In this document: piece by piece, positions 6,679-14,674 of the stretch
Position numbering within the stretch: the first letter of the stretch is position 1
How the letters are laid out: the number at the start of each line of letters is the position of its first letter
Source: an uncultured Bacteroidota bacterium
GTDB lineage: Bacteria > Bacteroidota > Bacteroidia > Chitinophagales > Chitinophagaceae
Reading direction: 5' to 3'
Assembly (NCBI GenBank): GCA_938008665.1
Contig: CALLKA010000139.1
Coordinates: 1-16,458 of the forward strand
DNA length: 16,458 bases
Program-made: the position numbers and the translations under genes
The notes under the pieces: generated by a model
The model's database searches: none
Seen by the model: the letters and a program-made list of their open reading frames with translations, nothing else
What the model was told of the DNA's origin: nothing

Positions 6679-7533
6679 CTATTTGTAGTTTGCTGCGAAG
6701 CTTTGTGTTAATGTGAAACCAGACTCATCGATACCATAAGTGATACCGTCAATTCTTGTTGTGAACACATTATACATAATGATTGCAACAGCAGATGTAC
6801 CAATACCTAATGCAGTATTGTACAATGCCTCAGAAATACCTTGCGATAATTCACGTGCTGCTTCACCACCACCTTCTTCACCTAATTTAGAGAAAGAACG
6901 AATCATACCTAATACCGTTCCGAACAAACCTAATAAGGTTGCAACAGAAGCAATAGTAGACAAGAAAACTAAATTCTTCTCCAACATTGGCAATTCCAAT
7001 GCAGTAGCTTCTTCGATTTCTTTTTGAATATTCAATACTTTTTGGTCTGTATCTAATTCTGTATTTGAAATCATTTCTTTGTATTTTTTCAAACCTGATT
7101 TCATTACATTACCTACAGATCCTTGTTGCTTATCACACTCAGCTAAAGCTTTATCCACTTCTTTATTCGCTAAATGAAATTGTACTTTACGAACAAATTG
7201 TGCAATGTTTCCCTTTCCAGCTGCTTTTTTGATTGTCATTAATCTTTCAATAACAAAAGTTAAAACGATTAATAAACTACCAATTAAAATAGGAACCACA
7301 ATACCACCCTCATACATTTTAGTAAATGTTCCTTTTGGTCCTTTGTGCGAAGGCCAAAATCCACCACTTGGATCTGGAGTTGTGAAATTACTAGCGTTAC
7401 CTAGCACAAAACGCCAAATAACATAACCTGCTACGATACACGCGATGGGTGCTAATGTAGCAATCAAGTTTCCGCCTTCTTGAGGCTGTGCAGCGCTCTT
7501 AGCTGTTGCAGTTGATTTTGAAAGATCAGCCAT
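6679..7533 (-). CDS. exbB: ExbB (MotA/TolQ/ExbB proton channel family)
   Basis: The 284-residue inner-membrane protein forms the pentameric channel that surrounds ExbD and drives TonB. Four hydrophobic segments are visible at about 24-45, 77-96, 186-208 and 237-257. The first is an extra N-terminal helix typical of Bacteroidota ExbB; the other three match the core family. The signature TLLGLFGTVLGMIRSF is at 199-214 and GISEALYNTALGIGTSAVA at 232-250. T206 and T240 lie where E. coli ExbB has its channel threonines. A cytoplasmic loop of about 90 residues (97-185) contains charged helical sequence. It is the first gene of exbB-exbD-exbD-tonB. A weak promoter candidate lies at 7636-7665. Divergent to the metalloprotease gene at 7756. 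Confidence 0.95.
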   Translation of the reverse strand: MADLSKSTATAKSAAQPQEGGNLIATLAPIACIVAGYVIWRFVLGNASNFTTPDPSGGFWPSHKGPKGTFTKMYEGGIVVPILIGSLLIVLTFVIERLMTIKKAAGKGNIAQFVRKVQFHLANKEVDKALAECDKQQGSVGNVMKSGLKKYKEMISNTELDTDQKVLNIQKEIEEATALELPMLEKNLVFLSTIASVATLLGLFGTVLGMIRSFSKLGEEGGGEAARELSQGISEALYNTALGIGTSAVAIIMYNVFTTRIDGITYGIDESGFTLTQSFAANYK

Positions 7534-7635
7534 GATTCAATTGATTTTAGTTTAAAATTATTTTTTTAATTACCCTTGATAATTACGGACCCCATTTTCT
7601 CTCAAAAATGTAAATTAATAGTTATTAAGGGCTTA

Positions 7636-7665
7636 CAAAATAGTTAATTTATTGGTCCAAACAAA
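7636..7665 (-). promoter_or_regulatory. Candidate promoter of exb-tonB operon
   Basis: On the minus strand TTTG (7662-7665) is followed after 19 bases by TATTTTG (7636-7642), one base shorter than the Bacteroidota -7 consensus TAnnTTTG. It would give a leader of about 95 bases before exbB. The 222-base gap 7534-7755 between divergent genes must hold promoters for both; nothing else clear was seen in it. Confidence 0.3.
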
Positions 7666-7755
7666 TTTCCAAGTATTTTTTTATTATAAAGTTTTACAAA
7701 AAACCTTCGTAGTTCCTAAACTTGTATATTTACTCCTCTGTTTTATTAACTAATA

Positions 7756-10302
7756 ATGTTTAATATGAAAAAAATCATGTTCGTATTTGGCCTTTTTGTG
7801 ATCATGCAAAATCAGGTTCAAAGTCAACGTCCAGGCGGTCCTAGACCCGATCAAATGCCCGGCCAACGCCCTGATACAAGTGGCGTAAAAAAGGATATCC
7901 CACCTGTAAAAACAGGACCTAAAGCGTATGGGGAAGTCATCACTAAAAAAGCGGTTAGCCAAAAAGGGGTTTTTACCGTTCATTTTTTAGATGACAAGTA
8001 TTATTTTGACATTCCAGACCAATTAATAGGAAGGGAACTTTTGGCAGTAACTCGTTTTGTTAAGGTTCCAGGTGGTGCAAGTAAATATGGTGGTGAGGAA
8101 GTGAATCAACAAAGCATTTTATTCGAAAAAGGACCCAATCAACGCATATTTATGCGTGTGGTAAGTTTAATTAGTAAGGCCGACTCCACTCAAACCATCG
8201 CAAAAGCAGTGAAAAACTCCTATTTAGACCCGATTGTGGCTTCTTTTGATATAAAAGCAATCGGAAAGGATTCAAATAGCTCCATCATTGATGTAACCGA
8301 CTTTTTTAAAGGGGACAACCAAGCGGTGAGCTTGAGTAGCAGTGAGAAGCGATCTTTTAACCTAACTGCTTTGGCACCAGACCGCTCTTATATACAAAGC
8401 ATCAAATCCTACCCTAAGAATATTGAAATTAGGACCGTTAAAACCTATTCTGCGTCCGCTGGTGGTGGATTAGGAAGTCCATTGGGCGGTGGTAGCAGCA
8501 TTCCAGCTGTAAGCAATGCTGGAGCAGTTACTTTTGAATTAAATACCTCGGTATTATTATTACCTGAGGTTCCAATGAACCGCCGTTTATTTGATCCTAG
8601 GGTGGGTTATTTCGCAGATAATTTCGTGGAATATTCAGATGACCAACACAAGGTAGAAAGCCAAACCTTCGCTGTGCGTTACAGATTAGAGCCAAAGCCT
8701 GCAGATATGGAGAATTATAAAAAAGGCATGTTGGTTGAGCCGGCAAAACCAATTGTTTATTATATCGATCCAGCGACACCAAAAAAATGGGTTCCTTATT
8801 TAATTGCAGGGGTGAATGATTGGAATGTTGCTTTTGAAAAAGCAGGTTGGAAAAATGCAATCAGTGGAAAAGAGTGGCCGAATGATAGCACCATGAGTTT
8901 AGAAGATGCTCGTTATTCGGTGATTCGTTATTTCGCATCAGATATTGAAAATGCCTATGGTCCGCAAGTACATGATCCAAGAAGTGGTGAAATTTTAGAA
9001 AGTCATATTGGATGGTACCACAATGTGATGAACTTAGTGCATGATTGGTTTATGATACAAACTGCTGCAGTGGATAGCAATGCACGTAAAATGAAATTTG
9101 ATGATGAGTTAATGGGGCAACTGATTCGCTTTGTATCCTCGCACGAAGTTGGACACACTTTAGGCTTGAGACATAATATGGGAAGCAGTAGTAAAACACC
9201 TGTTGAAAAATTAAGAGATAAAAAATGGGTGGAAGCAAATGGACACACTGCATCTATTATGGACTATGCACGTTTTAACTATGTTGCACAACCTGAAGAC
9301 AATATAAATCAAACTGGTTTATTCCCACGTATTGGTGATTATGATAAATGGGCGATCCAGTGGGGCTATACATACACAGGCCAATCTGATGTGAATGAAG
9401 ATAAAAAAGAAAATAATAAATGGATTATTGCGAATTTAAAAAACAATCCAAGAGTTTGGTTTGGGGGTGAAGGTTTTGGTGCTGATCCACGTGCGCAAAC
9501 GGAGGACTTAGGTGACAATGCAGTTTTAGCAAGCGAGTATGGTATCAAAAACTTAAAACGCATCCTTGTTAAATTACCAGAGTGGACAAAAGAAGAAGCT
9601 GATAAATATGAAAACCTAAAAGATATTTATGTGCAACTGGCTGGTCAATTCAACAGATACATGAACCATGTTGCTAAAAATATTGGTGGTGTTTATGAGA
9701 ACATTAAGAGTGTTGAAGAAGCGGGTGATGTTTATACACCTACACCTGTAGCAATTCAAAAAAGTGCAATGACATTTTTACAAAATCAATTATTCGCAAC
9801 ACCAAAATGGTTATTGGATAATACAATTTTGAATAAAATTTCAAACCCTGTTGCCAATGAGCGTGTACAAGGAATTCAAATAAGTGTATTAAAAAGCTTA
9901 CTTGACAAAGGTCGCTTATTAAGATTAACAACAAGTAGCACTCGTTTCAACAATGCAAGCTATGGATTAACAGAAATGATGGATGATGTAAGGAAAGGAT
10001 TGTTTAGCGAATTAGCGACACAAAAAGCAACGGATGTATTCCGTCGTAACTTACAAAAAACTTATGTGAGTCAATTAAATGACTTAATTAATCCAAGTGC
10101 TAGCCCTGCCGCAGCTTCAGCTGGAGGATTTAGAATTGGCGCACCAGTGGATGTTGAAAATTCAGATGTATATTCTGAAGCTAAATCACAATTAAAGAAA
10201 TTAGCCGCTTCTTTAAGAGCAGCTACTTCAAGTGATGCAGCTACTTCAAGCCACTACGCTGATTTACAAGACAGAATTAAGAAAGCATTAGATCCTAAAT
10301 AA
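7756..10302 (+). CDS. Secreted zinc-dependent metalloprotease (metzincin, DUF5117/DUF4953 type)
   Basis: The 848-residue protein has a signal peptide ending near NQVQSQ (about residue 24), then a Pro/Gly/Arg-rich linker (25-55). The N-terminal domains (about 60-330; GVFTVHFLDDKYYFDIPDQL is typical) resemble DUF5118/DUF5117. The peptidase part (about 340-660) contains HEVGHTLGLRH at 463-473, the full HExxHxxGxxH zinc motif: ligands H463, H467 and H473, catalytic E464. SIMDY at 500-504 supplies a metzincin Met-turn (M502). A long C-terminal helical region follows. Size and order fit the Bacteroidota family annotated as zinc-dependent metalloprotease; its substrate is not known to me. ATG at 7765 is an equally plausible start, giving MKKIMFVFG. 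A weak -7-like TATATTTA is at 7725-7732. The gene stands alone, divergent from exbB, and is closed by the terminator at 10324-10359. Confidence 0.9.
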   Translation: MFNMKKIMFVFGLFVIMQNQVQSQRPGGPRPDQMPGQRPDTSGVKKDIPPVKTGPKAYGEVITKKAVSQKGVFTVHFLDDKYYFDIPDQLIGRELLAVTRFVKVPGGASKYGGEEVNQQSILFEKGPNQRIFMRVVSLISKADSTQTIAKAVKNSYLDPIVASFDIKAIGKDSNSSIIDVTDFFKGDNQAVSLSSSEKRSFNLTALAPDRSYIQSIKSYPKNIEIRTVKTYSASAGGGLGSPLGGGSSIPAVSNAGAVTFELNTSVLLLPEVPMNRRLFDPRVGYFADNFVEYSDDQHKVESQTFAVRYRLEPKPADMENYKKGMLVEPAKPIVYYIDPATPKKWVPYLIAGVNDWNVAFEKAGWKNAISGKEWPNDSTMSLEDARYSVIRYFASDIENAYGPQVHDPRSGEILESHIGWYHNVMNLVHDWFMIQTAAVDSNARKMKFDDELMGQLIRFVSSHEVGHTLGLRHNMGSSSKTPVEKLRDKKWVEANGHTASIMDYARFNYVAQPEDNINQTGLFPRIGDYDKWAIQWGYTYTGQSDVNEDKKENNKWIIANLKNNPRVWFGGEGFGADPRAQTEDLGDNAVLASEYGIKNLKRILVKLPEWTKEEADKYENLKDIYVQLAGQFNRYMNHVAKNIGGVYENIKSVEEAGDVYTPTPVAIQKSAMTFLQNQLFATPKWLLDNTILNKISNPVANERVQGIQISVLKSLLDKGRLLRLTTSSTRFNNASYGLTEMMDDVRKGLFSELATQKATDVFRRNLQKTYVSQLNDLINPSASPAAASAGGFRIGAPVDVENSDVYSEAKSQLKKLAASLRAATSSDAATSSHYADLQDRIKKALDPK
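10219..10250 (+). repeat. 14-bp tandem direct repeat in protease C-terminus
   Basis: GCAGCTACTTCAAG occurs at 10219-10232 and again at 10237-10250, an 18-bp period. It encodes two copies of AATSS separated by D near the C-terminus of the metalloprotease. The period is in frame, so copy-number change would not break the gene. Confidence 0.75.
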
Positions 10303-10323
10303 AGGAACTGCTTTTCAAATACG

Positions 10324-10359
10324 AAAAAGCCCCGCCCGATAAATCGGGCGGGGCTTTTT
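10324..10359. terminator. GC-rich bidirectional intrinsic terminator
   Basis: Perfect 17-bp arms: 10324-10340 (AAAAAGCCCCGCCCGAT) and 10343-10359, with two unpaired bases between them, so the innermost A-T pairs probably open to a larger loop. A T-run follows on the plus strand and an A-run precedes, allowing termination in both directions. It ends the plus-strand protease gene 22 bases past its stop codon and also lies downstream of the convergent minus-strand permease gene. Confidence 0.93.
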
Positions 10360-10416
10360 TATGCAACTGCTTTTATTGAATCTAAATAGTATAAAGCGAA
10401 AAAATAGCTTGGCTAA

Positions 10417-10437
10417 GAAATGCGTTTGTAGCATTTC
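10417..10437. repeat. Small inverted repeat in convergent intergenic gap
   Basis: GAAATGC (10417-10423), 7-base loop, GCATTTC (10431-10437), in the 129-base gap between the protease terminator and the end of the permease gene. There is no T-run on either side, so it is not an obvious terminator. No coding sequence is visible in this gap. Confidence 0.4.
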
Positions 10438-10489
10438 AGGACAAGTCTATTTTGTAGCGATAAATTAATGGAATGCTTTACTAAAAAAG

Positions 10490-11776
10490 CTACTCATATC
10501 GAAGTGCATCAATCGGATTCAGTGCTGCTGCTTTCATTGCTGGATAAATTCCTGCTACCAGTCCAACCAAGGAACAAATAGCAATTCCAATGCCCACCCA
10601 TAACCAAGGAACAATGAAGCCGGTTTTCAAAACAATACTAAATATATTTCCGACCAGTACCCCTAAAATAATTCCAAAAATGGCACCTAAAATACTGATC
10701 AAAATACTTTCAAATAAAAATTGACGACGTACATCCTTCCTTTTTCCGCCAATAGCTTTAATTAATCCTACTTCTCTGGTACGCTCATTTACGGCTACTA
10801 ACATAATATTCATTAATCCAATGGCTGCTCCAATTAAAGTAATCAAACCAATCGCACCTGCAGCACCACTTATGCCAGCCAACAAGCCAATAAATATATC
10901 AGCGAACTTATCACTCTTATCTATTACAAAATTATCTGACTCACTTGGGATTAATCTACGCGCCTTTCTCATTTGCTCCATGGATTCCCCAATGGCAGGA
11001 TCCAACTCAGTTACATTATTAACCATCACCCCTATTTGATAAGAAGAACTTATATTTTGATATTGTCTGATGTTTTTTAGTGAGGTTACAATTACATCAT
11101 CCTGGCGCATCATTGCACTTGAACCTTTCGATTTTAATAAACCAACAACACGATAAGGCTTCCCACTAACTAAAATAACTTTGTCGACACTTTTTTCAGG
11201 ATTATTGGGAAATAATTTAGTGGCTACATTACTTCCAATCAAACAAACATTACGACCACTTTGCAAATCCACATTATTCAAATTGCGTCCTAAGTTTAAT
11301 TGGTAACCATTGACCCCTAAATAATTTTCATCGCCTCCCCACATAGAAACCTGCGGATTGGTTTTATAATTTTTATAACGAAGTTCATTGTTACCATTCC
11401 CACGACGATACACACTTACTTGTGCCCTGTTAAAACTATAATTATCCTTAAAATAAACAGACTCCTCTAATCGAATAGGCTTGTCTAAATTTGATTTTTT
11501 TTCTTTTTGACCTTTCTTCTCTTTTGAAAATTCTTGCTGATTTCTTCCGCCGCCGCCCATGATTCTTGCATTCATTTCCTTATACCTAATACTGAATGCA
11601 TTTGCGCCCATAAAGGAAAAGTTTTCCTTCAAGCTTTGATTCATGGCTGATATTGCGGTAATAATACCAATCAAGGCCATAATACCAAAAGCAATAATGG
11701 CCACTGTAATACCCGTGCGAAGTTTATTACTTTTTACAGTGCGCCAAGCTAAAATAAAGGAATCCTGAAGCGTCAT
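10490..11776 (-). CDS. MacB/FtsX-type ABC transporter permease
   Basis: The 428-residue permease has the MacB topology: membrane segment 1 at about 20-45, a large periplasmic domain (46-300), then three helices at about 303-325, 355-382 and 388-412. Family hallmarks are ERTREVGLIKAIGGKRKDV (331-349), the cytoplasmic coupling region, and GIYPAMKAAALNPIDALRYE (409-428) at the C-terminus. MacB-type systems use a separate or fused ATPase and move substrates or force across the envelope by mechanotransmission. No ATPase domain is fused here and none is encoded within this window, so the partner must lie elsewhere. A Gly-rich then Lys-rich insert (about 72-98, MGGGGRNQQEF and KEKKGQKEKK) lies in the periplasmic domain. 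The gene begins 72 bases after nuoN with no terminator in between, so read-through is possible. Substrate unknown. Confidence 0.9.
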   Translation of the reverse strand: MTLQDSFILAWRTVKSNKLRTGITVAIIAFGIMALIGIITAISAMNQSLKENFSFMGANAFSIRYKEMNARIMGGGGRNQQEFSKEKKGQKEKKSNLDKPIRLEESVYFKDNYSFNRAQVSVYRRGNGNNELRYKNYKTNPQVSMWGGDENYLGVNGYQLNLGRNLNNVDLQSGRNVCLIGSNVATKLFPNNPEKSVDKVILVSGKPYRVVGLLKSKGSSAMMRQDDVIVTSLKNIRQYQNISSSYQIGVMVNNVTELDPAIGESMEQMRKARRLIPSESDNFVIDKSDKFADIFIGLLAGISGAAGAIGLITLIGAAIGLMNIMLVAVNERTREVGLIKAIGGKRKDVRRQFLFESILISILGAIFGIILGVLVGNIFSIVLKTGFIVPWLWVGIGIAICSLVGLVAGIYPAMKAAALNPIDALRYE

Positions 11777-11848
11777 GCTAATTTTAATTATTGAACAATA
11801 AAGGTAGGACAGAATTTGGCAATGATCCCCTTACTATTTGAAGAGCGG

Positions 11849-13222
11849 TTAAAAGTAGAGATAATTGAACAGTAAATTAGGGAAAACTCCTAGAACTAGT
11901 ATCAAAATGGCAATGACTGCCAACTTGTAAGTATAGGATTTGTCTAATTCGCCAATCGCAGGGGTTCCTGGCACAAAATACATAGCTTGAATCAATTTGA
12001 AATAATAATATACACTGATGCTAGCAAAAATCATCGCCACCACCACCAACCATATTCCTGCACCCGCTATTAAAACAGCATTAATCATATAATATTTCGC
12101 AAAAAATCCACCCGTAATTGGGATGCCTGCTAAAGAACATAAAAATACCGTCGTCAAAAAGGCTAATAAAGGATGTGTCTTGGCCAAACCGTGAAAAGCC
12201 TCAAAACTATTTTCTTTCATTTTGATTAACACTGCAAAAATGCCGATGCTCGCTAATGAATAAACGACAATATACAAAAGGATGCCTTCGTTGGCAAAAC
12301 TAGAAGTACCATACAATGCAAATAACATAAAACCTGCTTGTGCGATACTAGAATAAGTCAACATTCTTTTAACGCTTCTTTGAAATACGGCAGTTACGTT
12401 ACCCACCATCAAAGTACTTATAATAACCAATGGCAATATAATACCCCATGTTTTCTCAAAAGGTTTGTATTGAACAAGGTATATATTGATGAATGCGATA
12501 AAGCCAGCCGACTTAGCGATGGTTGCCATGAAGGAGGTAAACACGGTTGGAGCTCCATCATAAACATCTGGCGTCCAAAAATGAAATGGTGCTGCAGAAA
12601 CTTTAAAATTCATTGCAGCAAATATTAAAATGAGTCCAGCCGAAAACATAAACTGCTCATTGAGTATGCTAGGATCTGGTGGGATTAAATTAAAGCTACC
12701 AGTGGCACCATAAATAAATGTGATGCCTAATAAAAGGATGCCTGTTGAAAAAGAGCCCATTAAAAAATATTTAATCGCCGCCTCATTACTGAACAAACTT
12801 TTTTTATCTGAGCCAGTTAAGATATATAATGGGATGGATAAAATTTCAATCCCAATAAACAACATGAGTAAATTATTAAAAGAAGTTAAAATACTTGCAC
12901 CACAAAGTATAAAAAAGAATAAGGCATAAAAATCAGCCGCATGATTTCCAATTTTTGAAATCTCTTCCCCATTGATCCATATATAAATAAAGGTGAGGCA
13001 ATAAATTAAGGTATTGGTATACAAACCGAATCTTGTAAACGACAACATATTATGGGTATCCACTTCCGCTACAAACCATCCATTCAATTGCGCCAGATTT
13101 GCTAAAATCAAAAAAATCAAACCAAATAAAGCAATATTTTTTTGCTTATTTTCTCCCTTAATACTCCAGGAAGCAAACATCATTACAACGCCTAAAAAAG
13201 CAGAAACTATAATTGCATTCAT
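11849..13222 (-). CDS. nuoN: NADH-quinone oxidoreductase subunit N
   Basis: The 457-residue polytopic protein is one of three antiporter-like proton-translocating subunits in the membrane arm of complex I. About fourteen hydrophobic segments are visible. Conserved charged residues on the proton path are present: E126 in IGIEILSIPLYIL (123-135), K207 in NFKVSAAPFHFWTPDVYDGAPT (205-226), K237 in ATIAKSAG (233-240) and K376 in GGFFAKYYM (371-379). The last matches the lysine of the broken TM12 helix in E. coli NuoN. Length is slightly under the E. coli protein (about 485). It starts 16 bases after nuoM and is the last nuo gene, as expected for nuoA-N order. No terminator is visible before the ABC permease gene 72 bases on. 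Start ATG at 13222 gives a hydrophobic N-terminus in keeping with the family. Confidence 0.96.
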   Translation of the reverse strand: MNAIIVSAFLGVVMMFASWSIKGENKQKNIALFGLIFLILANLAQLNGWFVAEVDTHNMLSFTRFGLYTNTLIYCLTFIYIWINGEEISKIGNHAADFYALFFFILCGASILTSFNNLLMLFIGIEILSIPLYILTGSDKKSLFSNEAAIKYFLMGSFSTGILLLGITFIYGATGSFNLIPPDPSILNEQFMFSAGLILIFAAMNFKVSAAPFHFWTPDVYDGAPTVFTSFMATIAKSAGFIAFINIYLVQYKPFEKTWGIILPLVIISTLMVGNVTAVFQRSVKRMLTYSSIAQAGFMLFALYGTSSFANEGILLYIVVYSLASIGIFAVLIKMKENSFEAFHGLAKTHPLLAFLTTVFLCSLAGIPITGGFFAKYYMINAVLIAGAGIWLVVVAMIFASISVYYYFKLIQAMYFVPGTPAIGELDKSYTYKLAVIAILILVLGVFPNLLFNYLYF

Positions 13223-13238
13223 TATTAATATGTTTAAT

Positions 13239-14657
13239 TTATTTAACGAATATTTGTTGTAAACTATCGGCTGTTAAATCGAATAAAGGCTGTGGAAATA
13301 TCCCTGTAACAAAAACAATAATCAATAAAACGATTAACACGATTTGTGCAGGTTTATTGATTGTTTGCATTTGATTGATCTGTGTACTCACTTCACCGTA
13401 GGCAACTTTTTGGACCATATTCAATGTATAGATCGCTGCCAATATAATACTTACACCAGCAGCAGCCCCTACCCAAACATTATACTGGAACAAACTATTA
13501 AACATTAAAAATTCACCCACAAAAGCATTGGTTAATGGTAGTGCGATATTGGCTAATGCAAAACCAACCAATAAAATAGCTAGGGTGGGTTGTTTTTTTG
13601 CTAGACCACCCATTTGTTGCATGGATCTCGTGCCTGTTTGTTGTTCAATAATATCTGCGACAATCCATAATCCCAGAACATTAATGCCATGTGAAAATAA
13701 TTGAATCATTGCCCCTTGTATACCAATTTGATGGTGTGAGAATATCGCCGCATTCATTAAACCAATATGTGCAATAGAGGAATAGGCAATTAAACGCTTA
13801 ATGTCATCTTGGCGAATAGCAATAAAGGAAGCATATAATATTCCAATCACCGATAAAATAACCACCACATTAATATGCGCCACAAATGCCATTGGAAACA
13901 AAGGCAACAACCATCTAAGAATTCCATACAAACCCATTTTAACCATCACTGCACTCATAACCATAGTTAAGGCAGTTGGCGATTGCTCGTAGGCATCTGG
14001 CTGCCAAGTATGTAAAGGGAAGATGGGCATTTTGATAGCAAATGCAATAAAAAATAATGCGAATGCAGTGACTTGTTGTCCCCCAGTTAAGTTGGCCTTT
14101 GCAAAGGATGTTATCAAAAAGCTTTGATCACTTGTATGCATGTAAACAAATACAATTCCAACAAGCATCATCAAAGAACCCAAAAATGTATAAATGAAAA
14201 ATTTAAAGGTAACGGCGATTCTTTTTTCACCACCCCAGATAGAACTTAAAAAATAAACTGGTATCAGTGCTAATTCCCAGAAAAAATAAAACAATAAAGC
14301 ATCTCCTGACAAAAACACACCCATCAACCCGCTTTGTGTAAAAAGTAATAAGGAAAGAAAAATATTTTTTTGTTTGGGCTGATTTTGCGAAGTCGCAATA
14401 ATGATGGCCGGGAAACTAATGGCAGTTAACAATACTAAAATTTTTGCTAAGCCGTCCGCATGTAAAAAAAACTGTGCGTGCAACACCGGAATCCATGGTG
14501 CATTAAAATCAACTGCCCCGTTACCTGCTACAGCTATTGCCGCCACCAAAGTTCCCAATGTAGAAACAATCGCTATAGTATTGGCCGATTTATCATTTTT
14601 AATAAAAAGTAATAATAAGGCGGTAACAAAAGGAATTAATATAAATGATAGTAACAT
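13239..14657 (-). CDS. nuoM: NADH-quinone oxidoreductase subunit M
   Basis: The 472-residue antiporter-like subunit of complex I lies in the inner-membrane arm next to NuoL. About fourteen membrane segments are visible. Key residues are in place: E128 in FFWELALIPVYFL (125-137), K209 in FAIKMPIFPLHTWQPDAYEQSPT (206-228), K240 in VKMGLYGILRW (239-249), H323 in FSHGINVLGL (321-330) and E382 in NAFVGEFLMF (377-386). The last is the glutamate that distinguishes NuoM from NuoL and NuoN at this position. Length is a little below E. coli NuoM (about 509). The gene begins 17 bases after nuoL and ends 16 bases before nuoN, so the three are one transcript. All catalytic features are intact and I expect a working subunit. 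Confidence 0.97.
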   Translation of the reverse strand: MLLSFILIPFVTALLLLFIKNDKSANTIAIVSTLGTLVAAIAVAGNGAVDFNAPWIPVLHAQFFLHADGLAKILVLLTAISFPAIIIATSQNQPKQKNIFLSLLLFTQSGLMGVFLSGDALLFYFFWELALIPVYFLSSIWGGEKRIAVTFKFFIYTFLGSLMMLVGIVFVYMHTSDQSFLITSFAKANLTGGQQVTAFALFFIAFAIKMPIFPLHTWQPDAYEQSPTALTMVMSAVMVKMGLYGILRWLLPLFPMAFVAHINVVVILSVIGILYASFIAIRQDDIKRLIAYSSIAHIGLMNAAIFSHHQIGIQGAMIQLFSHGINVLGLWIVADIIEQQTGTRSMQQMGGLAKKQPTLAILLVGFALANIALPLTNAFVGEFLMFNSLFQYNVWVGAAAGVSIILAAIYTLNMVQKVAYGEVSTQINQMQTINKPAQIVLIVLLIIVFVTGIFPQPLFDLTADSLQQIFVK

Positions 14658-14674
14658 ATAGCTTATTAAATAAT

